From positions 1 to 6,424 of the forward strand of contig CANGUI010000110.1 of NCBI GenBank assembly GCA_947457025.1: 6,424 bases of DNA. Direction: 5' to 3'. The position numbers and the translations under genes are program-made. Of this stretch, positions 1 through 5,748 are shown piece by piece. Positions within the stretch are counted from its first letter, which is position 1, and every line of letters starts with the position of its first letter. This DNA comes from Flammeovirgaceae bacterium. GTDB lineage: Bacteria; Bacteroidota; Bacteroidia; Cytophagales; Cyclobacteriaceae. The notes beneath the pieces are model-generated. The model saw only the letters and a list, made by a program, of their open reading frames with translations. It ran no database searches and was not told where the DNA came from.

Positions 1-296
1 ATAATGGATTGTCGATTTGAAGCGAAAATACATTTACTGATTTTTAAAGGAAAAATCTCATATTTCAATTTTTCACACCACAGGTCTTGGTTAAATGCCC
101 AAATCACTTGTTTAGGCTCTGCAATTATTCGCTTTATTCTTTCATGCAAAACACTTTCAGCATCCGACAAGTGAACTAAAATCTTTCGTATGCTCCATTT
201 GTTAATGCCGTAAATTTTCTGTAAGTCATTTTCAGGCAAATTAAAATAGTCCTCTGTCTGCGCTTTTGTCTCAATAAGTTGATTGATTATGTCCAT
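1..296 (-). CDS. DinB-like (DinB_2/YfiT-type) family protein, N-terminal part, cut by the left edge
   Basis: The reading frame opens at an ATG on the minus strand (294-296) and runs without a stop to position 1, giving 98 residues of a longer protein. Residues 33-51 (KWSIRKILVHLSDAESVLH) fit the second helix of the DinB/YfiT fold, where a tryptophan precedes an isoleucine-leucine-x-His-leucine segment; H42 would be the first of the three metal-binding histidines. Residues 67-80, with FNQDLWCEKLKY, resemble the region before helix 3 in DinB_2 proteins. The other two histidines would lie beyond the edge. The fold is a metal-binding four-helix bundle found in thiol transferases and many uncharacterised proteins, so no substrate can be given. 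The gene is AT-rich, unlike the housekeeping genes to its right. It follows the 81-residue gene on the same strand, with a long palindrome between them. I see no Shine-Dalgarno sequence and no promoter. Confidence 0.72.
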   Translation of the reverse strand, partial: MDIINQLIETKAQTEDYFNLPENDLQKIYGINKWSIRKILVHLSDAESVLHERIKRIIAEPKQVIWAFNQDLWCEKLKYEIFPLKISKCIFASNRQSI

Positions 297-317
297 TGTG
301 AAGGGTTTTGTAAAATT

Positions 318-406
318 GCCACTAACGGTCTGTGTCTGCGCTTTGGCTTTTCTATCCTATAAAGTTAAAAATAATTTATAAGCCATAGCGCATACACGTT
401 GTTGGC
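318..406. repeat. 89-base imperfect palindrome resembling an integron attC site
   Basis: The left arm (318-349) and right arm (380-406) are reverse complements at 23 of 27 aligned positions. The left arm carries five extra bases, which would be extrahelical in a folded strand. The loop (350-379) is about 30 bases and AT-rich. The outer ends read GCCActAACG and CGTTgtTGGC, and the inner arms share TGCGCT and GGCTT. Total length, AAC/GTT near the ends, a bulged arm and placement just after one gene's stop and just before the next gene's start all recall attC sites of gene cassettes. The canonical RYYYAAC/GTTRRRY core fits only partly (GTTGGCG on one side, GTTAGTG on the other). A REP-like mobile repeat or an intergenic RNA hairpin are alternatives. 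Confidence 0.55.
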
Positions 407-416
407 GGTATATGTC

Positions 417-662
417 TCATCTCAATTCTGCCTTTTCTAGCTTAAACTCCTTCTCAACACTGTCTCTATTAACTTTTATAATCAAACTCTCCATTTGATG
501 AGGCGTTTCACGAAGCTTAAAATACTTCGCGCAAATGTTTAAGCTGTCAACCTTTACTTCATTCATACTAATTTTCTTGTCTTTAAGTTGTAATCCTTTT
601 ATTTCTCCGTCAAGTCCTTTGTAAATTCTTCTCATGTAAGTGTCTTTTTCATCCATGTTCAT
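417..662 (-). CDS. Small hypothetical protein, 81 residues, AT-rich
   Basis: I do not recognise this protein. The frame stays open upstream as far as 887, but the ATG at 660-662 is the best start: AGAAGGA lies 8 bases before it as a strong Shine-Dalgarno sequence, and GC-rich sequence begins just upstream. A second ATG lies two codons later (654-656). The product is highly charged and lysine- and glutamate-rich, with no signal peptide and no membrane segment; the stretch from about residue 65 (VNRDSVEKEFKLEKAELR) looks helical. It ends with TGA at 417-419, and the palindrome at 318-406 starts about 10 bases downstream. The next gene in the same direction is the DinB-like one. Low GC and lack of a recognised family are typical of acquired cassette genes. 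It could also be the remnant of a longer protein. I see no promoter upstream. Confidence 0.5.
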   Translation of the reverse strand: MNMDEKDTYMRRIYKGLDGEIKGLQLKDKKISMNEVKVDSLNICAKYFKLRETPHQMESLIIKVNRDSVEKEFKLEKAELR

Positions 663-1058
663 ATTTATCGTCCTTCTGGAGAGGTGAGACTTGCCGATAC
701 ACCTGCAGCTGACTGTGCGAATAGGTTGGTATGTACATCTACTTTGCAGCAGAAGGCGATGGGAGACGCTGCGGTGAAATACGAGCTGACATGGGCAGGC
801 GCTGATCTCCTGAGGAGAACCGGGGCAGGTTTTTCTGGTGATTCCGGCCAGAAAATCAGCAGATGATCCAACACGACTCGATTTCAACGAGTCAGGAGTC
901 TCCTGAAGATGTGTGGAGGCACCGAAGTGTGATTTTTTTTCTTGGCGAAGGTTTTCCTTCCTGTAAGCGAGTTAAGCATACACGCTTGTACCGCGTTTCT
1001 GCCGGAAATGTTGATCAGGTACCGCGCCCCACACCCGATAGCAACCTGAAGCGAGGAT
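663..1058. other. Non-coding stretch with no convincing gene; several hairpins
   Basis: This 396-base stretch has about the same GC content as the housekeeping genes to its right, in contrast to the AT-rich DNA on its left. Short frames exist on both strands (plus 684-866, plus 863-1084, minus 665-874), but their products are rich in Arg, Ser and Cys, have no recognisable motif and lack ribosome binding sites. I found no tRNA T-loop signature, no RNase P or tmRNA landmarks and no transposase motif. A run of inverted repeats lies at 806-906. A separate pair, CCTTCTG (672-678) and CAGAAGG (750-756), could close a long stem. The stretch may hold a decayed gene, an unrecognised structured RNA or upstream regulatory DNA for ridA. 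Confidence 0.5.
806..906. repeat. Cluster of four short inverted repeats
   Basis: Four hairpin-capable units lie within about 100 bases: TCTCC-TGA-GGAGA (806-818), TTTTCTGG with CCAGAAAA across a 9-base loop (831-855), GACTCG with CGAGTC across a 7-base loop (875-893), and TCAGGA-GTC-TCCTGA (892-906). The last two overlap by two bases. A run of eight T follows some 25 bases later but is not adjacent to a strong stem, so a simple terminator is not a good fit. A REP-like element or a structured RNA is possible. Confidence 0.45.
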
Positions 1059-1089
1059 TTTGTAGAGTTTCTGGCCAGACGTAAGTTTG
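1059..1089 (+). promoter_or_regulatory. Bacteroidota-type promoter for ridA
   Basis: A TTTG -33 element (1059-1062) is followed, after exactly 19 bases, by TAAGTTTG (1082-1089), a full match to the TAnnTTTG -7 consensus of the primary sigma factor of Bacteroidota. Transcription would start near 1095, leaving a leader of about 25 bases before the ridA ATG at 1121. A perfect 10-base palindrome, TCTGGCCAGA (1070-1079), lies in the spacer and could be an operator. Confidence 0.7.
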
Positions 1090-1120
1090 TGCCGACATCA
1101 GCATTGTAACCCTTTATTTC

Positions 1121-1501
1121 ATGCAACCAGTATACGCTGAACGGGCCCCAAAAGCGATTGGCCCGTATGTTCATGCCTACCAAAGTGGCAGATTGCTTTT
1201 TTGCTCCGGGCAGACTCCGCTCGATCCGGATACCATGGCCATAGAGGCTGCCGGTATTGAAGATCAGACCCGCGTTGTGCTTCGCAACCTCGAAGTGGTG
1301 CTCTTGGCGGCTGGATGTAATCGCCGTCATGTTCTGAAAACAACCGTTTTTCTGAAGAACTTTGCAGACTTTGAGCGTATGAATAAAACGTATGCCGAAT
1401 TCTTTGGCGATCACCGCCCTGCGCGCTCAACGGTAGAGGTTTCGCGTTTACCTAAAGATGCGCTGGTGGAAATTGAGTGTGTGGCCGAATGCCCGGAATA
1501 G
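1121..1501 (+). CDS. ridA: RidA/YjgF family reactive imine deaminase
   Basis: The 126-residue product has the full length and motif order of RidA, which hydrolyses the reactive enamine/imine intermediates (for example 2-aminoacrylate) released by PLP enzymes such as threonine/serine dehydratase. It is cytosolic, and the family acts as a trimer with active sites between subunits. Visible signatures are APKAIGPY (9-16), the SGQTPLDP loop (29-36), DQTRVVLRNLEVVLLAAG (48-65), KTTVFLKN (73-80), and PARSTVEVSRLPKDALVEIE (100-119). R102 and E117 match the catalytic Arg105 and Glu120 of E. coli RidA, and S29 and Y16 match the other active-site positions, so the enzyme should be active. The ATG at 1121 is supported by homology and by the promoter just upstream. 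There is no Shine-Dalgarno sequence. The gene is convergent with the permease, and no partner gene in the window explains its role further. Confidence 0.95.
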   Translation: MQPVYAERAPKAIGPYVHAYQSGRLLFCSGQTPLDPDTMAIEAAGIEDQTRVVLRNLEVVLLAAGCNRRHVLKTTVFLKNFADFERMNKTYAEFFGDHRPARSTVEVSRLPKDALVEIECVAECPE

Positions 1502-1618
1502 GGTGCTTTTGATCAGGCTGGCTGCACACGTAACGCATTCGCGAAACGTTTTCAAGGTACAAGGGTCTGACGCCCCCGGCTACTACACGTACGTCGGGTT
1601 TGCATTGTAATCTGCTCG

Positions 1619-2887
1619 TTAATTCGCCCGTATGGCGGCAACCGGATCAAGGCGGGCTGCCATCGCGGCGGGTATAATACCACTCACCAGTCCGATGACG
1701 GTTGAAACGGTAACACCCAGAGCCACATTTTTGTACGACATCACCACCTCGAGGCTGCCAAATGGAATCAAGGTGAGGAAATAAACCAGCAGCAGGCCGG
1801 TCAGGCCTCCGATGAGGCTTAGAAATACGGCCTCGAACAAAAACTGGAAAAGGATGAAGAAGTTTTTCGCTCCGAGCGATTTCTGCAAGCCGATAATGCT
1901 GGTACGCTCTTTCACCGATACGAACATAATGTTAGCGATACCAAAGCCGCCCACCAGCATGGAAAATCCACCGATGATCCAGCCGGCCAGGCCGACTGTA
2001 TCGAACACACCCGACACCAGCCCGAGGAAGGCCTCGGGGCGGTTGATTACGAAGTTGTCTTTGTCGAAAGGCCGCAGTCCGCGGCGGCTGCGCAGATACC
2101 CTTGCGCTTCGTTTTCCAATTCCACCAGACCGACATCGGTTTCAGTTCCTTTGATGCCAATGCGGCTGCCGATTTCATTCCAGCGCCCGGTGCCCGTCAT
2201 GTACAGCTTGCGGAAAGACTGGTAGGGTATAAAGACATTAAAGTCTTTGGTAGGGGTACCCAGAAAACTCTCGCCTTGCCGCTTCAACACGCCAATGATG
2301 CGGTATTTGAGATTTTTGATCCGCACTTCGCGGCCGACAACGTCGGTTACATTCGTGAATAACGACTCGGCAACCTTGTAGCCCAACACAACCTGATTGC
2401 CGCCTCCGGCAGCTTCTTCTTCCGAAAAATACCGGCCTTCAATGATATCCATCTCACTGATGCCATCATAGCCTTCACTCACACCTATTAATGCGATTTG
2501 GCTGATGCTGTTGTTGCCGGCTTTCACGACTGCGTTTCCACGAATGGCAAAAATGGAAATGGCAGACTGGTTGGAGAGGTTAGCCTTCAAAAACTTGTAC
2601 TCGTTATACGAGGGGTTTGGTCTGCGCCAGTATTCCCACCACTTGTAGTCACCACCGTTGGTGTTCCCCGGGAAGGGCCACTTTTCTACATACAGGATGT
2701 CTGCCCCCAGAAAGTTGAAACTCTCCTTAATGTTTTTTTCCAGCGAATCCACGAAGGTGAGTACGGCGATGATGGCAAAGATGCCGACTGTAACGCCCAG
2801 CAGCGATAGGGTGGTACGCAACAGGTTAACTTTGAGGGCGCGACCGGCAAAGCGGAAGCTCTCGATAACTAATTTGAGGATCAACAT
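1619..2887 (-). CDS. ABC transporter permease, MacB/FtsX type
   Basis: This is a 422-residue inner-membrane permease. TM1 is at about residues 28-46. A large extracytoplasmic MacB-type core domain follows (about 50-290), containing the family-typical GRYFSEEE segment (151-158 region). Three further membrane segments lie at about 298-324, 344-374 and 387-410. After TM2 comes the cytoplasmic coupling segment KERTSIIGLQKSLGA (about 326-340), which contacts the ATPase in this family, and the C terminus DPVAAIRAN is also typical. These proteins couple ATP hydrolysis on the cytoplasmic side to movements in the periplasm, driving export of lipoproteins, peptides or toxic compounds. The substrate cannot be told. 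No ATPase or membrane-fusion gene is adjacent, so its ATPase partner is encoded elsewhere. The frame extends upstream to a TTG at 2938, but the ATG at 2885-2887 gives the usual short N terminus before TM1 and is preferred. The gene is divergent from queA across 195 bases. Confidence 0.92.
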   Translation of the reverse strand: MLILKLVIESFRFAGRALKVNLLRTTLSLLGVTVGIFAIIAVLTFVDSLEKNIKESFNFLGADILYVEKWPFPGNTNGGDYKWWEYWRRPNPSYNEYKFLKANLSNQSAISIFAIRGNAVVKAGNNSISQIALIGVSEGYDGISEMDIIEGRYFSEEEAAGGGNQVVLGYKVAESLFTNVTDVVGREVRIKNLKYRIIGVLKRQGESFLGTPTKDFNVFIPYQSFRKLYMTGTGRWNEIGSRIGIKGTETDVGLVELENEAQGYLRSRRGLRPFDKDNFVINRPEAFLGLVSGVFDTVGLAGWIIGGFSMLVGGFGIANIMFVSVKERTSIIGLQKSLGAKNFFILFQFLFEAVFLSLIGGLTGLLLVYFLTLIPFGSLEVVMSYKNVALGVTVSTVIGLVSGIIPAAMAARLDPVAAIRAN

Positions 2888-3029
2888 TACCCGGTTTTTA
2901 ACGCGCGAATACGCGTATGGTTGGCCAAAGTAGCACAAAAAGGCAATTTTGGGTGTAAAAGGGGTCTCTTTTTAGTGACTAGCGGTAAAAAAAGTGTCTT
3001 CCAGACGAACCAATCGGTACTGGGGATAC

Positions 3030-3037
3030 TATTTTTG
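3030..3037 (+). promoter_or_regulatory. Candidate -7 element for queA
   Basis: TATTTTTG matches the Bacteroidota TAnnTTTG -7 consensus exactly and lies 45 bases before the queA ATG. No TTG is found at the expected distance upstream, so only half of the promoter is supported. The leader also contains a small perfect hairpin, CTTTG-AGC-CAAAG (3059-3071), just before the start codon. Confidence 0.45.
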
Positions 3038-3082
3038 CACCCTTAAATTTTAAAAGTCCTTTGAGCCAAAGCCCGTAAGCTT

Positions 3083-4129
3083 ATGAAGTTATCTGAGTTC
3101 AAGTTCGACCTCCCCGTCAGTCTGATCGCGTCCGAACCCGCCGAAAACCGCGATGAAGCCCGGTTGATGGTGATCCATAAAAACACCGGAAAGATCGAGC
3201 ATAAGGTCTTTAAAGACATCATCCACTACTTTGACGAGGGCGACGTGATGATCGCCAACGACACCATGGTTTTTCCTGCCCGCCTCTACGGGCGAAAGGA
3301 AAAAACCGGCGCTAAGATTGAGGTATTTCTGTTGCGTGAACTGAATGCCGACATGCACCTGTGGGACGTACTGGTAGACCCGGCACGTAAAATCCGTGTA
3401 GGCAACAAACTGTATTTCGGAGATGGCGAGCTCGTAGCGGAGGTAATCGACAATACCACCTCCCGGGGGCGGACGATCCGTTTTCTCTTCGATGGCGATT
3501 CGGAGGCTTTTGATAAAGTGATTGAGCACCTCGGGGAGACGCCCTTGCCGAAATACATCAAGCGCAAAGTCAAGCCGGAAGATAAAGAGCGTTTTCAAAC
3601 GATCTTTGCAAAGAACAAAGGTGCTGTCAGCGCCCCGACTGCCGGCCTTCACTTTACCCGGCAACTGATGAAGCGGTTGCAATTGAAGGGGGTAGATTTT
3701 GGTTATGTCACGCTGCACATCGGCCTCGGTACATTCCGCTCGGTTGACGTTGAAGACCTGACCAAGCACAAAATGGATTCAGAAAACTTCGTGGTAGGCA
3801 CGGATGCCGTAAAGTTGGTGAACCACGCCCTCGAAAATAGAAGCCGGGTTTGCGCCATCGGCACGACCTCCATGCGCTCGCTTGAATCGGCAGTTTCGGC
3901 CACCAACCGCCTGAAAGAGCGCGAAGGATGGACTGACAAATTCATTTTTCCTCCGTACGACTTCAAAATCTGCAATGCGCTGGTCACCAATTTTCATCAG
4001 CCGGAGAGCACCTTACTGATGGTGGCCTGTGCCTTTGGTGGTTATGATCTGGTGATGGAAGCCTATCAGGCTGCCAAAAAAGAAAAGTACAAGTTCCTGA
4101 CGTACGGCGACGCCATGTTGATTTTGTGA
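3083..4129 (+). CDS. queA: S-adenosylmethionine:tRNA ribosyltransferase-isomerase
   Basis: QueA transfers and isomerises the ribosyl part of S-adenosylmethionine onto 7-aminomethyl-7-deazaguanine at the wobble position (34) of GUN-anticodon tRNAs, making epoxyqueuosine in the cytosol. The 348-residue product has the family's normal length and is collinear with E. coli Que[15 protein letters not shown] (17-30), [12 protein letters not shown] (59-70), [11 protein letters not shown] (151-161), [10 protein letters not shown] (183-192), [11 protein letters not shown] (211-221), [11 protein letters not shown] (260-270), [13 protein letters not shown] (301-313) and YGDAMLIL at the end. Some positions differ from E. 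coli: MDSE at 231-234 where E. coli has MHSE, FPPYDF at 289-294 where E. coli has YPGFQY, and Q306 where E. coli has Leu. I believe these are lineage variants and not signs of decay. The ATG at 3083 agrees with the family's N terminus. No other queuosine gene is adjacent. It appears to be transcribed alone, divergent from the permease. Confidence 0.97.
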   Translation: MKLSEFKFDLPVSLIASEPAENRDEARLMVIHKNTGKIEHKVFKDIIHYFDEGDVMIANDTMVFPARLYGRKEKTGAKIEVFLLRELNADMHLWDVLVDPARKIRVGNKLYFGDGELVAEVIDNTTSRGRTIRFLFDGDSEAFDKVIEHLGETPLPKYIKRKVKPEDKERFQTIFAKNKGAVSAPTAGLHFTRQLMKRLQLKGVDFGYVTLHIGLGTFRSVDVEDLTKHKMDSENFVVGTDAVKLVNHALENRSRVCAIGTTSMRSLESAVSATNRLKEREGWTDKFIFPPYDFKICNALVTNFHQPESTLLMVACAFGGYDLVMEAYQAAKKEKYKFLTYGDAMLIL

Positions 4130-4143
4130 GTCCGGGCCCGGGA

Positions 4144-4183
4144 GCATTTGTTTCGAAACAAAGCGGCTATTGCTGACTTTTTT
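4144..4183 (+). terminator. Candidate terminator hairpin after queA
   Basis: A perfect 16-base palindrome, TTTGTTTCGAAACAAA (4147-4162), flanked by GC on both sides with one bulged A, begins 18 bases after the queA stop. Six T follow at 4178-4183, about 15 bases after the stem and not directly adjoining. The stem is AT-rich and weak, so it could instead be a protein-binding site. A 10-base palindrome, CCGGGCCCGG (4132-4141), lies between the stop codon and this hairpin. Confidence 0.3.
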
Positions 4184-4259
4184 GGCTGATCATCTGCCGA
4201 CGGCCCTCGGAACCTTCATCCGGCAACCCTTTAAATCCCCGGCGGCTATCACGTTGGCC

Positions 4260-4324
4260 GTACATTCCTTTCAGCGGAAGTGTACCAGCTCAGCAGCATC
4301 TGCCGCAGCTCGCGGCATCGGCAG
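4260..4324. repeat. Inverted repeats in the queA-peptidase gap
   Basis: GTACATTCC (4260-4268) pairs with GGAAGTGTAC (4276-4285) apart from one bulged base, across a 7-base loop. Further on, TGCCGC-AGCTC-GCGGCA (4301-4317) is a perfect six-base-pair stem, and CTGCCG (4300-4305) can pair instead with CGGCAG (4319-4324), giving two mutually exclusive stems. No gene is visible in the 267-base gap. The structures lie just before the candidate promoter of the peptidase gene, so they would be transcribed only by readthrough or from an unseen start. Confidence 0.4.
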
Positions 4325-4341
4325 GTTGCGCGTGTAAATCC

Positions 4342-4374
4342 TTTTTGAAAAACGCCTGCTGGATCCGTTCTTTG
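4342..4374 (+). promoter_or_regulatory. Candidate promoter for the M24 peptidase gene
   Basis: TTTTTG (4342-4347) is followed after exactly 19 bases by GTTCTTTG (4367-4374). The TTTG half of the -7 consensus and the spacing fit the Bacteroidota pattern, but the leading TA is replaced by GT. Transcription would start near 4380, leaving a leader of about 17 bases before the ATG at 4397. Confidence 0.4.
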
Positions 4375-4396
4375 TGTATACCTCAACCTCTGTTCT

Positions 4397-5722
4397 ATGC
4401 GAATGATCATTGCCTTTCTTTTTATCGCCATACTCGCGCAGGCTCAAAGCCCGCTGATCATCAGTGAACGCGAGCGCGCCCGCGTGGTAGACGAATTACT
4501 GGAAGACAGGTTACGTCAGGTGCTGCCTGCGCTGATGCGGCGGGAGGGATTTGATATGTGGGTGATTATTTCGCGCGAGTACAATGAGGATCCGGTGATC
4601 CGTACGCTCCTGCCGGCCACCTGGTTTGCGGCTCGCAGAACCACCATGCTCATTGCCTTCGATCCCGGACCGGAGAAAGACCTTGAATATCTCGCTGTGT
4701 CGCGGTACGATGTAGGGAAGATGTTCAAGCGTGCCTGGGATCCGGATGCAAACCCGGATCAGTGGGCGCAACTGGGTAAAATAATAACAGATCGCAATCC
4801 CAAAAAAATCGGGATCAACAAAGCTCCCCACTACGGACATGCAGATGGCCTGACGGCCAACGATTACGATAATCTCGTTCGTGTTATTCCGAAAAATTTG
4901 CACGCTCGCATCACCTCCGCCGAAAAACTGGCCGTGGCCTGGTTGGAAACGCGCACCGACCGCGAGATGGTAATCTACCAGCAGATTTGTCGCATTGCCC
5001 ACGACATAATCCGGGAAGGATTCTCGGATCAGGTCATTCAGCCCGGCATCACCACCACGGATGATGTGGTGTGGTGGTACCGCGAAAAAATCCGCGAGCT
5101 AAAACTCGATACCTGGTTTCAAACGTCTGTATCCATCCAACGCAATGAACCGGAGGCGGTAACGGCCAAGCGGCCTCAGCCGCTCGTCATTATGCCTGGC
5201 GATTTGCTTCATGTCGATTTCGGTATCACTTACCTGCGGTTGAATACGGACACCCAGCAACATGCGTATGTGTTGAAGCCAGGTGAAACCGAGCCGCCGG
5301 CCTACCTGAAAGATGCACTGAAGCAGGGCAACCGGCTGCAGGACATTCTCACGTCACATTTTCGGGAGGGCCGCACCGGAAATGAAATTCTCAAGGCAAC
5401 CCGCGAGCAGGCACTGGCCGAGGGCATAACGCCCTCCATCTATACCCACCCGATTGGATTTCATGGCCATGCGGCCGGCACAACCATCGGGATGTGGGAC
5501 ATGCAGGGCGGCGTACCACACACCGGAGATTATCCGATGCACCTGAATACAGCGTACTCGATCGAGTTGAACTGTACCGTCAATGTTCCCGAATGGAAAC
5601 GCGATATCCGCATTCAACTGGAGGAAGATGGCTTCTTTGATGCTTCCGGCTTCCGATATATTGATGGGCGGCAGCGCGAGCTGATCGGGATACCCAAAGC
5701 TGACGGCGTTAACCGGCAATAA
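4397..5722 (+). CDS. Secreted M24-family metallopeptidase (Xaa-Pro peptidase-like)
   Basis: The 441-residue product begins with a signal peptide (hydrophobic residues 3-13, then AQA at 14-16, so cleavage is likely after residue 16). There is no lipobox Cys, so it should be soluble in the periplasm or secreted. A creatinase-like N-terminal domain (about 25-175) precedes a pita-bread catalytic domain (about 185-435). All five dinuclear-metal ligands of the family can be placed: D274 (HVDFG), D285 (11 residues later), H351 in HPIGFHGH, E390 (YSIEL) and E409 (QLEED). H358, seven residues after H351, matches the catalytic His of methionine aminopeptidase and aminopeptidase P (HxxGxxxH). The other conserved active-site His, usually 17-18 residues before the first Asp, is not visible; that region has SVSIQRNEPEA (244-254) instead. 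Relatives cleave N-terminal residues before proline or Xaa-Pro dipeptides, but the substrate here is not determined. No Shine-Dalgarno sequence is seen. plsC follows after 26 bases and is probably co-transcribed. Confidence 0.92.
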   Translation: MRMIIAFLFIAILAQAQSPLIISERERARVVDELLEDRLRQVLPALMRREGFDMWVIISREYNEDPVIRTLLPATWFAARRTTMLIAFDPGPEKDLEYLAVSRYDVGKMFKRAWDPDANPDQWAQLGKIITDRNPKKIGINKAPHYGHADGLTANDYDNLVRVIPKNLHARITSAEKLAVAWLETRTDREMVIYQQICRIAHDIIREGFSDQVIQPGITTTDDVVWWYREKIRELKLDTWFQTSVSIQRNEPEAVTAKRPQPLVIMPGDLLHVDFGITYLRLNTDTQQHAYVLKPGETEPPAYLKDALKQGNRLQDILTSHFREGRTGNEILKATREQALAEGITPSIYTHPIGFHGHAAGTTIGMWDMQGGVPHTGDYPMHLNTAYSIELNCTVNVPEWKRDIRIQLEEDGFFDASGFRYIDGRQRELIGIPKADGVNRQ

Positions 5723-5748
5723 ATCCACTCGGCGGGTGTAGAAAGCTT

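Noticed and set aside
684..866. Plus-strand frame of 60 residues, with another at 863-1084.
   Set aside because: No recognisable motif and no ribosome binding site or promoter. They cover the hairpin cluster, which suggests non-coding sequence.
884..1118. Long minus-strand frame upstream of ridA that continues antisense to ridA, and overlaps by TTGA with the frame leading into the small gene at 417-662.
   Set aside because: The part opposite ridA is a shadow of a well-supported gene. The remainder is rich in Arg, Ser, Cys and Thr with no motif, and the overlap uses TTG with no ribosome binding site.
1502..1618. Possible bidirectional terminator between the convergent ridA and permease genes.
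   Set aside because: Only very short, imperfect stems (for example GAAA-CGT-TTTC) are present, with no adjoining T-run.
2888..2938. Longer permease starting at the TTG at 2938.
   Set aside because: The 17 extra residues are not expected before TM1 in this family, and the ATG at 2887 gives the usual N terminus.
3078..3085. AAGCTTATG occurs at both the queA and plsC starts (also at 5743-5751).
   Set aside because: It is a 9-base match including the start codon, with no known role in initiation. Chance is the simpler explanation.
3773..3784. QueA has MDSE where E. coli has MHSE, suggesting a damaged active site.
   Set aside because: All other motifs are intact and, as far as I recall, KHKMDSE is common in Bacteroidota QueA, so it is most likely a lineage variant.
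5447..5500. Apparent loss of the M24 catalytic histidine (Trp367 in place of E. coli His361).
   Set aside because: That alignment took H358 as the metal ligand. Taking H351 as ligand gives HPIGFHGH, which matches HGIGRGFH of methionine aminopeptidase and keeps H358 as the catalytic His.
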